Shown here: positions 9,493 through 19,464 of the stretch, in pieces | Layout: each line of letters starts with the position of its first letter | How positions within the stretch are numbered: the first letter of the stretch is position 1 | NCBI RefSeq assembly: GCF_034262375.1 | Contig: NZ_CP139558.1 | Span: 1,550,001-1,614,000, forward strand | Reading direction: 5' to 3' | Source of the DNA: Mucilaginibacter sabulilitoris | Lineage (GTDB): Bacteria; Bacteroidota; Bacteroidia; Sphingobacteriales; Sphingobacteriaceae | Length of the DNA: 64,000 nt | Made by a program: the position numbers and the translations under genes | The notes under the pieces: model-generated | Seen by the model: the letters and a program-made list of their open reading frames with translations, nothing else | The model's database searches: none | Told to the model about the DNA's origin: nothing

Positions 9493-10080
9493 ATGCATTT
9501 TGATAACGAAAAAACATTATTAGTAGAGGTAGCTCAAAATAATCCAGCCGCTTTTGAATTGCTGTTTAAACAATATCACAATAAAGTTTATAGTTATTCG
9601 ATAAAAATTTGCCAATCGGCTTTGCAAGCAGAGGAAATAGTACAGGATGTATTTATAAAGGTTTGGATTAATAGGGCCAGCCTACCCAATATTGAAAACT
9701 TTGGTGCTTACATCCGTATTATGGCGCGTAACCAGGTACTACAGGTTTTAAAACGTATCGCGTTAGAAACCCGCTGCCATGCCTTAATGAACCAGGATTG
9801 GACAGAACAACAGAAAGAAACCGAAAATTATATCTATTACAACGACACAAGGAAAATACTGGATAGGGCCTTGAGCACATTGCCCCCTCAACAAAGGTTA
9901 ATTTATAACATGTGTCATTTGCAGGGAATGAAACAGCAGGAGGTGGCCAATCAATTGCATATTTCGCGCCTTACGGTTAAAGCACATTTGCGTCGGGCCG
10001 TACAAACCGTACGAAGTATTGTACTTGTAGATTCCCATATATTGGTAGCCATCATTCTCAGTCAACTGTTTAAGAAATAA
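9493..10080 (+). CDS. ECF RNA polymerase sigma-70 factor (FecI-like)
   Basis: The 195-residue protein has region 2 (about residues 20-85: F-E-L-L-F-K-Q-Y-H-N-K-V-Y, then E-E-I-V-Q-D-V-F-I-K-V-W) and region 4 (about 120-175: L-P-P-Q-Q-R-L-I-Y-N-M, then H-I-S-R-L-T-V-K-A-H-L-R-R-A). It directs RNA polymerase to target promoters when the partner anti-sigma, encoded next, is inactivated. The sigma, FecR and STN-SusC order is the standard Bacteroidota trans-envelope signalling module, so it most likely activates the SusCD operon downstream and perhaps itself. Confidence 0.95.
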   Translation: MHFDNEKTLLVEVAQNNPAAFELLFKQYHNKVYSYSIKICQSALQAEEIVQDVFIKVWINRASLPNIENFGAYIRIMARNQVLQVLKRIALETRCHALMNQDWTEQQKETENYIYYNDTRKILDRALSTLPPQQRLIYNMCHLQGMKQQEVANQLHISRLTVKAHLRRAVQTVRSIVLVDSHILVAIILSQLFKK

Positions 10081-10195
10081 AAATAATTTCATTTTTTATT
10101 TTCCCGACTACTCCCTTTTTGCCGCCCGTTAATCATACTATAAATAGTTAATCAGCAACAATAATGTGGCTTTAATTAACTGTTCATTTTAATTT

Positions 10196-11167
10196 ATGCA
10201 AAACAGGCGGCTGGAGTATTTATTCCAAAAATATATCAACAAAAACTGCACTCACGAAGAGTATATAGAATTAATGCTGCTGATAGATCAGTGTGATGAA
10301 AGTGTGCTTCGGGGTATGCTTGATAAAGCCTATGACAATCTGCCTGACGAACATTTATCCAAACATGCCGCAGGTAAAATCCTAAAAAACATAGTACAAA
10401 CCAAAGTCGACCGGAAACACTTTTGGCCGCCGGCAAAATGGACCATAATAGCGGCTTCCATCACTATTATCTGCGCCATCAGCATCATTTATAAATCATA
10501 TAAGCATGAGGCACCTGCAATAGCAATAACCCGCTCGCAATTATTAAATGATCACCAGCTTATTAAGTTTAGTGATGGGAGCTCAGTAACATTAAATAAA
10601 TACAGCTATGTAAAGTACCCCAGAAAATTTAATGGATCAACAAGGGAGGTATCGTTAATGGGAGAAGGGTATTTTGACATCAGGCATGATGCCGGCAAGC
10701 CATTCCTGGTACATGTTGGTAAATTGACTATTACAGTATTAGGTACCGCTTTTAATATTAACGCCACTCAAAAAAACATTGCAGTAACTGTAACGAGAGG
10801 GAAAGTATCGGTAAGCGAACACGGTAAAGTTTTAGGTGCTATCACGCCAAATCAGCAAATGAACTACAGCGTGATAAACCAAACAGCCCGGCAGGTTACG
10901 CTGAATGCAGAACAAGTTGTTAAGTGGCAATGTGACGATATGTTTTTTGATGATATTACCATGGAAAAAGCCGCTGATTTACTGGCAACTCGCTTCAATA
11001 CCAAAATAGCATTCGACAATGAGCGTGTGAAACACTGCAGGCTTACCGGTACTTTCACGCACAGTGAAAGTTTGAAGGAAATTCTGAAAGTAATTTGTGC
11101 TTTTAATAATGCTACTTATGAGGAATCTCAGGGCGGGGGCATTTTAATTAAAGGCGGTGGCTGCTAA
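10196..11167 (+). CDS. FecR-type anti-sigma factor
   Basis: The 323-residue inner-membrane protein has a cytoplasmic N-terminal part (1-80), one membrane segment (about 82-99, I-I-A-A-S-I-T-I-I-C-A-I-S-I-I-Y) and a periplasmic FecR domain (about 115-220, with S-D-G-S-S-V-T-L-N and G-E-G-Y-F-D-I). A C-terminal STN-like DUF4974 region contains F-D-D-I-T-M-E-K-A-A-D-L-L and ends the protein. It should hold the ECF sigma of the preceding gene inactive until the STN domain of the following SusC signals that substrate is bound. It lies 115 bases after the sigma gene. Confidence 0.95.
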   Translation: MQNRRLEYLFQKYINKNCTHEEYIELMLLIDQCDESVLRGMLDKAYDNLPDEHLSKHAAGKILKNIVQTKVDRKHFWPPAKWTIIAASITIICAISIIYKSYKHEAPAIAITRSQLLNDHQLIKFSDGSSVTLNKYSYVKYPRKFNGSTREVSLMGEGYFDIRHDAGKPFLVHVGKLTITVLGTAFNINATQKNIAVTVTRGKVSVSEHGKVLGAITPNQQMNYSVINQTARQVTLNAEQVVKWQCDDMFFDDITMEKAADLLATRFNTKIAFDNERVKHCRLTGTFTHSESLKEILKVICAFNNATYEESQGGGILIKGGGC

Positions 11168-11233
11168 AAAAACTATTTATTAAACTAAAAGAAAGTAGAA
11201 TGATGAGAGATTACCAAAAGAATTAACGAAAAA

Positions 11234-11294
11234 ATCTCCCTGTATCACCAGGGAGATCAATGTAGGCATATTACGGCGCCAACCGTAAATATGC
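11234..11294 (+). promoter_or_regulatory. Two consecutive hairpins in the leader between fecR-like and susC genes
   Basis: The first hairpin (11234-11257) has perfect 9-base arms ATCTCCCTG/CAGGGAGAT around a 6-base loop. The second (11266-11294) pairs GCATATT-ACGG with CCGTAAATATGC, with one bulge and a 6-base loop. No T run follows the first, so a simple terminator is doubtful. They may attenuate read-through or stabilise the susC mRNA 5' end. Confidence 0.45.
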
Positions 11295-11340
11295 ATGTTT
11301 CAATTAATTATTTGAGAACCAATTAAAACCAATCAAAATT

Positions 11341-14300
11341 ATGATTTTTTCTGAAAAACCAACAGAAAAGGGGGAGGGCTATGTGCCACCTCCAAAATCC
11401 AACTGTAAAAAATATTATTTATTTCACCGGCTCATGCGGATAGGTTTATTAACAGGATTTTTTTTAGCAACAACTGTTCAGGTATTGCTGGCGGGGAATG
11501 TATCGGCGCAAAAAACCAATGAAGTTCAGATTAATTTTGAATTAAAAAATCAGTCAGTAGTTGCGGCATTCAAAAAGCTGGAAAAAGCGACCCCTTTCCA
11601 TTTTGTTTATCGCGATCAGGAGGTTGATCAGATTAATTTGATCACTATTCCGGAAAAGGAAAGATCGGTTGATGAGATTTTGAACCTCCTGCTGAATAAC
11701 TCACAGCTTACATATAAACAAATAGATAACAGCATTCTGATCCTGAAAAAAGGTTCATCGCAAACTGATCTTTTAAATGGAAGAGGTGAAAGTGAATTCC
11801 AGGTTATAGAGGTAACAGGCACGGTAACCAGCAGTGATAATTTACCATTGCCCGGAGTGAGCGTAAGAGAGAAGAATACCAATAACGGTACCGTAACAGA
11901 TGTCAAAGGGCATTTCTCTATCAAGGCTCAAACGGATAACGCAGTGCTGGTATTTAGTTTTATCGGCTTCGTGACTCAGGAAGCACCGGTTAGAAATCAG
12001 CACATTTTGAAAATCATCCTGGCCGAAAACGCCTCAAAGCTAAATGAGGTAATTGTTGTAGGGTATGGTACGCAAAAAAAGGGTAATGTTACCGGGGCCA
12101 TAGCCAAAATTACCGACAAGCAAATTGAAGAGCGCCCGATAACACGAATTGAGCAAGCTCTGCAAGGACAGCTGGCCGGTGTTACTGTACGTAGTACTTC
12201 GGGTTCTCCGGGTAGCGATATCACTGTTAATGTTCGTGGGGCTGCTTCGATATCCGGAAGTGCAACTCCCTTATATGTGGTTGATGGGGTGCCTCTTGAT
12301 AATCTTTCGGGGATCAATCCTGCTGATATTGCTTCTATAGATGTATTAAAAGATGCTTCATCCGCCGCAATTTACGGCTCACGGGGATCAAACGGGGTTA
12401 TATTGGTCACCACCAAACGTGGCAAACCAGGTAAACCGGTTTTGTCTGTATCTGCCTATACTGCATTAGCCTCGGCCGAAAGAAAAGTTCAGGTAATGAC
12501 TTCAGACGAGTGGATTGATTTTAATAAAAAATGGCTTGACAGGATTTGGACGAACACAACCGGTTTAGGTGCCGATGTGAGCCAGGCCGACAGGATTGCT
12601 TACGCACAGAGTAAGACAGGGCTGACTTATGCTACCCGTAATGACCTGCTTGGTATCCGTGGAACCTATGGCATTTACGACCCCTATTGGAGCAACGGCG
12701 CCTTAGAGCCAATTAACTGGCAGGATGTGCTGCTCCGCAGGGCACCCGTTAATGATCTTCAGGTTAGCGCGTCGGGAGCTAATGACATTATAAATTATTC
12801 CGTGTCTGGCGGTGCTTACCGGCAGGATGGTATCGTGGTTGGATCTTCTTATAGACGATATTCCTTCCGGGCAAACCTCGAAGCGAAGTTAAGCGACCGC
12901 GTTAAGATAGGTTTGAGCTTGTCGCCCTCTATAGGTACAATCAAAGGTGCTAATGTAGACGGAAAAGACAACGCGGTATCCCGTGCTTTAAGTTACCCGG
13001 GCTGGGTTTTGGCCGGTACGGGTAAAATGGCTGGTGCCTCGCCATATAAATACTATGATGGCTGGGGACCGGGTGCAAATGTAGTTAGCCCTTATGTACT
13101 GGCCGTTTATAACGACAGGCTCAATAATGATGTAAGGCTCAATTCCGCATTTAATACTACGGTTAATATCATTAAGGGGTTAAATATTAACGGCCTCATC
13201 GGCTGGAACTATCGTGGTAATTCGCAGCGCACTTATAGCCCTACATGGATACAGGGAACCTGGGACTCGGCCACGCCCGGGCAGCTGTCAAGTTCCAGAA
13301 AAACAACGCTGGCGTCTAACAGCGTTCTGTTACAGGCAACGGCCAACTACACCAAAGACATCGGGAAACATTCCATAACTGCCTTATTGGGTGCATCGCA
13401 GGAAACCTATTCGGATGAGAGCACAGATCAGGGGCAAACCGGTTTCCCGAATGACAAAACCTATATTTTTGATATTACCCGTGGTACAACTACTACATCA
13501 AACACCATTACCGGTTCAAGCAACGCGCTGATCTCTTATTTTGGCAGGGTACAGTACAGTTATGATAATAAATACCTGTTTTCAGGCTCGCTTAGAACTG
13601 ACGGCTCATCAAAATTTGGTCCGAACAATAGGTGGGGAATATTTCCTTCCCTGTCAGCCGGATGGGTTATGAGCGAAGAGCCCTTGCTGAAAAAGGTAGA
13701 CTGGTTGGGTACCACCAAATTAAGGTTAAGCTGGGGACAGGCCGGGAACGACAGGATTGGCAACTCCGTGTTTTTATCAAATATGGCCGCACTTAATTAT
13801 CCAACAGGCGATGCGCAAACGGTTACCAGTGGCTTCGTGGTTAGTAACATATCAAATTCAAAACTGCGTTGGGAAAAAACAACCAGTTATAACTTAGGAT
13901 TGGATATCGGGCTTTTTCGCGATAGGGTTAGTTTATCAGCAGATGTTTATTATAAAAAGACAACGGATTTGTTACTGAACGCGCCGGTATCTTTAACCAC
14001 GGGTTTTGCGAACATGTATAATAACGTAGGCAGTGTTGATAATAAAGGGTTTGAATTGGAGCTGAATACTGTAAACATCCAGGGCAAAAGCTTCCGGTGG
14101 AATACCTCTTTGAATTTCTTCATTAACCGCAATAAGATAACTTCCTTAACCAATGACAATGCTGATATTAAGCTGGGCCAGGGTAATACTATTATTCAAC
14201 GGGTTGGATCTCCTATTAACTCCTATTACCTGTTAAAAGCTACCGGCGTATTGCGTGAGGCTGATTTTAATAAGGATGGTTCTGGTAATTATATCGCTAA

Positions 14301-14895
14301 AATACCAATTTACTCGGGCCAGAAACCAGGTGATACCAAATATTTTGACGCTAATAATGATGGTAAAATAGATGCCAGTGATTACATCGTTGCCGGAAAT
14401 TACCAGCCCAATTTTGAATACGGAATCACCAATACTTTCAATTACAAAAACTGGGATTTGAGCATCCTGGTACAAGGACGGGTAGGTGGGGATTTACTTT
14501 CCATTGGTTCACGCGGATGGAACAGGGCCACCAATGATCCACGGTATAATTATATGGATAGCTGGTTAAAAGATGCTTATTGGTCAGAAGCAGAACCGGG
14601 CAACGGGAAAGTTCCTGCATTTTTCTCGGCAGTAACAAGCCAATATGATACCAATTGGATGTACAGTGCCAGTTATGTACGCATAAAGAACGTTACCCTT
14701 GGCTATAACCTGCCAGTATTAAAAAGCACGTTTAAAAGATTAAGGTTATATGCCTCATGCGACAACGTATTCCTTTGGGATAGCTATTATCCTGGATATT
14801 CGCCCGAGGGTGCCACACAGGATAATGCTTCAGCCGATTGGGGTTCTTATCCTTTGGCCAGGACATTCTCAGTCGGCTTAACCGCAACATTTTAA
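11341..14895 (+). CDS. SusC-type TonB-dependent transducer with STN signalling domain
   Basis: At 1184 residues this is longer than an ordinary SusC because of an N-terminal extension. In order: signal segment (about 30-56, ending V-S-A-Q), STN domain (61-137, V-V-A-A-F-K-K-L-E-K and Y-K-Q-I-D-N-S-I-L-I), carboxypeptidase-regulatory-like domain (158-235), E-V-I-V-V-G-Y-G-T-Q before the plug, plug with V-D-G-V-P and S-R-G-S-N-G-V-I-L-V-T-T, then barrel to a terminal Phe. STN contacts the FecR-type protein, so this receptor both imports a glycan and switches on the ECF sigma encoded upstream. The STN distinguishes it from the two complete SusC proteins further along. Confidence 0.96.
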   Translation: MIFSEKPTEKGEGYVPPPKSNCKKYYLFHRLMRIGLLTGFFLATTVQVLLAGNVSAQKTNEVQINFELKNQSVVAAFKKLEKATPFHFVYRDQEVDQINLITIPEKERSVDEILNLLLNNSQLTYKQIDNSILILKKGSSQTDLLNGRGESEFQVIEVTGTVTSSDNLPLPGVSVREKNTNNGTVTDVKGHFSIKAQTDNAVLVFSFIGFVTQEAPVRNQHILKIILAENASKLNEVIVVGYGTQKKGNVTGAIAKITDKQIEERPITRIEQALQGQLAGVTVRSTSGSPGSDITVNVRGAASISGSATPLYVVDGVPLDNLSGINPADIASIDVLKDASSAAIYGSRGSNGVILVTTKRGKPGKPVLSVSAYTALASAERKVQVMTSDEWIDFNKKWLDRIWTNTTGLGADVSQADRIAYAQSKTGLTYATRNDLLGIRGTYGIYDPYWSNGALEPINWQDVLLRRAPVNDLQVSASGANDIINYSVSGGAYRQDGIVVGSSYRRYSFRANLEAKLSDRVKIGLSLSPSIGTIKGANVDGKDNAVSRALSYPGWVLAGTGKMAGASPYKYYDGWGPGANVVSPYVLAVYNDRLNNDVRLNSAFNTTVNIIKGLNINGLIGWNYRGNSQRTYSPTWIQGTWDSATPGQLSSSRKTTLASNSVLLQATANYTKDIGKHSITALLGASQETYSDESTDQGQTGFPNDKTYIFDITRGTTTTSNTITGSSNALISYFGRVQYSYDNKYLFSGSLRTDGSSKFGPNNRWGIFPSLSAGWVMSEEPLLKKVDWLGTTKLRLSWGQAGNDRIGNSVFLSNMAALNYPTGDAQTVTSGFVVSNISNSKLRWEKTTSYNLGLDIGLFRDRVSLSADVYYKKTTDLLLNAPVSLTTGFANMYNNVGSVDNKGFELELNTVNIQGKSFRWNTSLNFFINRNKITSLTNDNADIKLGQGNTIIQRVGSPINSYYLLKATGVLREADFNKDGSGNYIAKIPIYSGQKPGDTKYFDANNDGKIDASDYIVAGNYQPNFEYGITNTFNYKNWDLSILVQGRVGGDLLSIGSRGWNRATNDPRYNYMDSWLKDAYWSEAEPGNGKVPAFFSAVTSQYDTNWMYSASYVRIKNVTLGYNLPVLKSTFKRLRLYASCDNVFLWDSYYPGYSPEGATQDNASADWGSYPLARTFSVGLTATF

Positions 14896-14918
14896 ATCAA
14901 ATATTTAAATCAAGAGAG

Positions 14919-16439
14919 ATGAAAAAAAATAAAATATGTCTGGTTGTTTTGGTTTGTTCGGCATTGTGTATGCAGGCTTGCAAAAAAACTATAGATATAG
15001 CTCCCATAGAAAACAACACTTCAACTTCATTTTACGCTAATGAAATTGAAATAAAACAGGCGGTTATAGGTATTTATGCCCGGTTAGGAAGAAATGGCAC
15101 TAATACCGATTTTGCCACAGATTATTTTTGGCTGGCCTCTGAAAACCGCTCAGACTTATTATACATAGCAGGAGAAACATCTGCCCAGAATGACCAGCTT
15201 GATCTGCGCAAGTATTTGACCACGCCAACATCAGGTACTGTATCTGCCATATTTGCCCGTTTGTACCAAATCATCAAAGAGGCTAATAACCTGTTATATT
15301 ATACCAAGGAAGATCAATACCTGAGATATCGGGCCGAAGCCAGATTTTTAAGGGCCTATGCTTATACTGAATTGGTAAGGTCTTTTGGACCGGTTGCATT
15401 GGTTACCTCGCCAATTGAAAACGATAAAGCTGTTGCGTTACCCCGCGCACCGGTTACAGAAATCTACACGCAAATTATTGCTGATCTGCAGTACGCTGCA
15501 GCGAACCTGCAAAAAGTGTACAGTGGCTCAGAGGCTGGTAGGGTAGGAAGCCTGGCTGCCAACGCCTTATTGGGTGAGGTTTACATGACCATGGCCGGGT
15601 ATCCATTAAATGATGCATCTGCTTATCCGAAAGCAGAGGCTGTATATGCCGGTATTATTAACGATGTAAGCGCCCGGTTTGGTCCGGTGTATGCGCAATT
15701 GTTTACCCTGGCCAATGAAAATAAATACGATCTGTTTTCTATCCAATTTGCATCAGGCGGATTAAATACAGGCTCAAGTTTAGCTGGCTTTATTACCAGT
15801 TCATCATCCTCAGGAACACCTTTTCCGGAGTGGATGTATTCAACTTATACCATGCAGGGACAAGATATGAGGGTTGATAGCGCTTTGGTAAAGGAAATGA
15901 AACAGAATAAAGACCTCCGTTTTTCGGCGAGTATTGATACGGGCTATTATAGCGCGCTTAGCACAGTTCCCACGCGCACTTTTGTTTTGAAAAACATCGT
16001 CACCAAGTTTTTGGAAAAAGACAATACCAATTCAACCATTAAAGCCTGGAACGATCAGCCCAGAAACTTTCCGATTATCCGCGATGCAGATGTGTACCTG
16101 TTATATGCGGAGGCATTAATTAAAAACGGTAAAGCTGGGGTAGCAAAACAGTATGTAGACAAGATCAGGACGAGAGCCGGCTTACCTGCGTTACCAGGCG
16201 ACCCAACACTTGATGATATTAAAAAAGAAAGGAAATATGAGTTCATCGGCGAAGGAAAACGGTATTTTGACCTGGTTCGCTGGGGAGAAACCGATGCAGT
16301 AACTATACTGGCTGCTTCTGCGGCTCACTATCATTCTAAATTAAATGGACAATTGCCAACTAAACGAGACCTCTTACTGCCGATACCTCAAAATGAACTG
16401 AAAACTCGTTCAAACTGGGCTCAGAATTTTGGTTATTAA
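14919..16439 (+). CDS. SusD/RagB-family lipoprotein
   Basis: I chose the ATG at 14919 because it is followed directly by the lipoprotein signal (M-K-K-N-K-I-C-L..., lipobox M-Q-A-C) and preceded by AAGAGAG. An earlier in-frame ATG at 14838 would start inside the susC gene. The product is 506 residues. SusD features: F-L-R-A-Y-A-Y-T-E-L near 150, D-A-D-V-Y-L-L-Y-A-E-A-L, then E-R-K-Y-E-F-I-G-E-G-K-R-Y-F-D-L-V-R-W. It is the lid and binding partner of the STN-SusC 23 bases upstream. The GH2-like gene follows after 24 bases, probably in the same transcript. Confidence 0.95.
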   Translation: MKKNKICLVVLVCSALCMQACKKTIDIAPIENNTSTSFYANEIEIKQAVIGIYARLGRNGTNTDFATDYFWLASENRSDLLYIAGETSAQNDQLDLRKYLTTPTSGTVSAIFARLYQIIKEANNLLYYTKEDQYLRYRAEARFLRAYAYTELVRSFGPVALVTSPIENDKAVALPRAPVTEIYTQIIADLQYAAANLQKVYSGSEAGRVGSLAANALLGEVYMTMAGYPLNDASAYPKAEAVYAGIINDVSARFGPVYAQLFTLANENKYDLFSIQFASGGLNTGSSLAGFITSSSSSGTPFPEWMYSTYTMQGQDMRVDSALVKEMKQNKDLRFSASIDTGYYSALSTVPTRTFVLKNIVTKFLEKDNTNSTIKAWNDQPRNFPIIRDADVYLLYAEALIKNGKAGVAKQYVDKIRTRAGLPALPGDPTLDDIKKERKYEFIGEGKRYFDLVRWGETDAVTILAASAAHYHSKLNGQLPTKRDLLLPIPQNELKTRSNWAQNFGY

Positions 16440-16463
16440 TTTGAGAATCGTATTTACTTTGAA

Positions 16464-19445
16464 ATGACGCATTATAAAAAACATCCTATGAGCCGCCGGT
16501 CCTTTCTGACAACTGCTGGCATCGCAGCGGCGGCTACCGCGTTCTATCCGAAAACTGCGCTCTATGCTAAAGCGGTTGCGGCTCATCCACCTACAAAAGG
16601 TGCTATCTCTTTAGCCGGTGTCTGGCGATTTGCGATGGACCGAACCGACGAAGGTGCCAATACTGGTTGGTTCAAAAAACCACTGGCGGCGGATGCTAGT
16701 ATATCCTTGCCCGGCATCCTTCAAACCCAGGGGTTTGGCGACGAGATCACCGCCGATACGAAATTTGTAGCAGCCCTCCCCCGCGACATGCGCTGGTATT
16801 TGTTGCCGCAATACAAGCCTTACACAGTGCCAGGTAACGTCCAGGTACCCTATCTCTCGCAACCCGTGCGTCATTATCTGGGTGTTGCCTGGTATCAACG
16901 GGATATCGATATTCCAAATGGATGGACGGGAAAACGCATTGAGTTGTTTCTTGAGCGAACGCGTTGGCAAACAGATGTTTATCTTGATGGCCAATTGATC
17001 GGAAGCAATCGTTCACTCGTGGCCCCGCATGAATTTGATCTGGGTATTCAAAAGCCGGGACAGCATCGTTTAACGATCCGGATTGACAACCGTATGCTGA
17101 CGCCGGCTTATCGTCCCGATGGTCATGGGGTCTCCGATGGCGAAGGATCAACCTGGAACGGAATCGTAGGCCGGATTGAATTGTCGGCAACTTCCCTCGT
17201 TTGGATCAACGATGCCCAGGTGTTCCCTAACCTTGCCGCCAAGTCGGCACAGGTTCGCGTTTCAATCAGCAATCTGTCTGGCAAGGCCGGCACGGGCACC
17301 CTTTCCGCAGGGGCGGTGTCCGTGCAGGTTTCATGGGATGAGACCGGTGGCAAGGCGCTTATCGACGTGCCCATGCCCGCTGCAGGTCCGTGGTCGGAGT
17401 TCACACCAGAACTCCAGCAACTGCCGCTGACTCTTCGCGGGGGACTGGCCGACCATGACCTGAAGGTTACGTTTGGCATGCGTGAAATTAAGGTCGACGG
17501 GAACCGCATTTTGCTGAATGGAGAGCAACTCTACCTGCGGGCCACACATGATGGCGGCGGATTTCCTTTAACCGGCTATCCCGCAACAGATGTTGCCACG
17601 TGGAGAAAGATCATCGGCACCTGCAAGTCTTGGGGGCTGAACGGCATGCGCTTCCATTCCTGGTGTCCTCCAGAAGCGGCCTTTATCGCCGGCGATGAGC
17701 TGGGTTTCTATTTTCAGCCGGAATGCGGGATGTGGAATGCGTTCGACAGAGACGGCAAAATGCTCGCGGTGCTCAATGATGAAACCGAGCGTTTGCTGAA
17801 GGCCTATGGTAATCACCCGTCATTCGTCATGCTTGGCGCAACCAATGAGCCGGCTGGTGCTTACTCCCAGCAGCTCCCTCTATGGGACAAGGCCTGGAGG
17901 CAAGCTGATTCCCGGCGCCTTTACACCGATGGTACCGGTCGATGGGCCGTGCAGCCGGCCGGGCCGGGTACAGCCTTCGCCGCAGACTATCTTGTTACCG
18001 GCTCCGAGGCGCGCGGCCCCAGGTGCTGGTTCGGGTTAGATTACGAAGAGGGCTTGAAAAAGATAAGATCGGGCGCAACCATTCCTTGCATCGGGCACGA
18101 GATTGGTCAATACTGCGCATATCCGGATTTTGGAATTATCGAAAAATTCAAAGGGAAGCAGGCTAATTATAGCGCATTCCCAAAAGGAATCGACTCCGGC
18201 AAGGTGCCTTATATGCACCCGGGCAACTACATCATCATGCGGGATGGTGCCCGAACACATGGTATTCTCGCGCGGAACAAGCAACTCGCTCATGCTTCCG
18301 GCCGTTTCCAGGTCGCCTGTTACAAGGAAGAAATCGAAGCCCTGCTGCGCACTCCATCCTATTCCGGATATCAGCTGCTAGACCTGCATGACTATCTTGG
18401 CCAGGGTGGTGCGCTCATCGGCATGCTTGACGCTTTCTGGGAAGAAAAGGGATATGTTACCGCTGAACAGTTCAGCCGCTTCAATAATGCAACAGTTCCG
18501 TTGATCCGCCTGAAAGATCGCGTCTTTACTACCGATCAAAGCCTCACGGCGAGTGCTGAGGTAGCGCATTTCGGGCCTAAGACGCTTACTGCGGTTAAGC
18601 CCACGTGGCGGATTGTCGACAACAGCGGAAAATCCGTCATGACAGGCAGCCTTCCCACCCGTGACGTGACGCGTGGCAATGGTCAGGAACTGGGAACCAT
18701 CTCGGCATCTCTTTCCAAGCTTTCCGCGCCAGCCTCTTATTCGCTCATTCTTGATCTTGCAGGCACCGGCTTCAGCAATCGCTGGTCCTTTTGGCTCTAC
18801 CCGCCGGCGGCCAAAACCGAAGTTCCTTCGGACGTTCTGGTTTCGAGCTTCTGGGAAGAGGCGAAAGCACGCCTGAACAATGGGGGTAAGGTTCTGTTCC
18901 TATCAGGTGTGCCTGAAAATCCGTCTCGTGATCTATCTCTAACCACTACTCCAATCTTCTGGAATCGATTGATGAACCCGAGCCGGACATGGATGCTTGG
19001 ACTTCTGAATGCTTCGGACCACGGGGCTCTTGCTGGATTTCCCACTGAAAACTGTTGCGACTGGCAATGGGTTAATTTGCTTCCGAAGACTATCGCGATG
19101 AATATGGAAGCCCTTTCTCCCACGTTAACCTCCGTGGTCCAACCGATCGACGACTGGAACCGGAATCTGCGGCTTTCTATGCTTTTCGAATGTAAGGTCG
19201 GTACCGGCAGGCTGATGGTCACGTCTTTCAATCTTTCGGATGAAGGAATTGAAGAGCAGCCTGCGGCCGCCTCGTTACGGAAATCAGTGCTTGACTACAT
19301 GGCTTCGCCCATATTTAAGCCAGAAAATGTGGTTTCAATGCGTGAATTCGAGAGCTGGGTGCCTACGCGTTATGTAGCACCCGTCATTCTGAACTCGCCT
19401 CCTGCGACACATGACGTTGCCGATCCAGGACAGTTGAAAGGGTGA
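16464..19445 (+). CDS. GH2-like glycoside hydrolase with twin-arginine signal; base composition unlike neighbours
   Basis: This 993-residue protein begins with a Tat-type signal (S-R-R-S-F-L). ATG 16488, directly before S-R-R, is an alternative start. A jelly-roll sugar-binding domain (about 45-235, with L-A-G-V-W-R-F and W-Y-Q-R-D-I) leads to a TIM barrel with candidate acid/base Glu462 (A-T-N-E-P) and nucleophile Glu546 (G-H-E-I-G-Q-Y). The C-terminal part (about 680-990) is beta-rich and unassigned. The substrate is unknown. The coding sequence is clearly richer in G+C than its surroundings: 41 of 60 bases in 17281-17340 by hand count, versus 26 of 60 in 20461-20520. Acquisition from a G+C-rich donor is likely. 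Confidence 0.85.
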   Translation: MTHYKKHPMSRRSFLTTAGIAAAATAFYPKTALYAKAVAAHPPTKGAISLAGVWRFAMDRTDEGANTGWFKKPLAADASISLPGILQTQGFGDEITADTKFVAALPRDMRWYLLPQYKPYTVPGNVQVPYLSQPVRHYLGVAWYQRDIDIPNGWTGKRIELFLERTRWQTDVYLDGQLIGSNRSLVAPHEFDLGIQKPGQHRLTIRIDNRMLTPAYRPDGHGVSDGEGSTWNGIVGRIELSATSLVWINDAQVFPNLAAKSAQVRVSISNLSGKAGTGTLSAGAVSVQVSWDETGGKALIDVPMPAAGPWSEFTPELQQLPLTLRGGLADHDLKVTFGMREIKVDGNRILLNGEQLYLRATHDGGGFPLTGYPATDVATWRKIIGTCKSWGLNGMRFHSWCPPEAAFIAGDELGFYFQPECGMWNAFDRDGKMLAVLNDETERLLKAYGNHPSFVMLGATNEPAGAYSQQLPLWDKAWRQADSRRLYTDGTGRWAVQPAGPGTAFAADYLVTGSEARGPRCWFGLDYEEGLKKIRSGATIPCIGHEIGQYCAYPDFGIIEKFKGKQANYSAFPKGIDSGKVPYMHPGNYIIMRDGARTHGILARNKQLAHASGRFQVACYKEEIEALLRTPSYSGYQLLDLHDYLGQGGALIGMLDAFWEEKGYVTAEQFSRFNNATVPLIRLKDRVFTTDQSLTASAEVAHFGPKTLTAVKPTWRIVDNSGKSVMTGSLPTRDVTRGNGQELGTISASLSKLSAPASYSLILDLAGTGFSNRWSFWLYPPAAKTEVPSDVLVSSFWEEAKARLNNGGKVLFLSGVPENPSRDLSLTTTPIFWNRLMNPSRTWMLGLLNASDHGALAGFPTENCCDWQWVNLLPKTIAMNMEALSPTLTSVVQPIDDWNRNLRLSMLFECKVGTGRLMVTSFNLSDEGIEEQPAAASLRKSVLDYMASPIFKPENVVSMREFESWVPTRYVAPVILNSPPATHDVADPGQLKG

Positions 19446-19464
19446 AGTGCCTATATATCTTCGG

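Noticed and set aside
16611..19231. Many long alternative frames inside the G+C-rich GH2-like gene
   Set aside because: High G+C lowers stop frequency, producing long shadow frames. None has a domain, and the main frame has catalytic motifs throughout.
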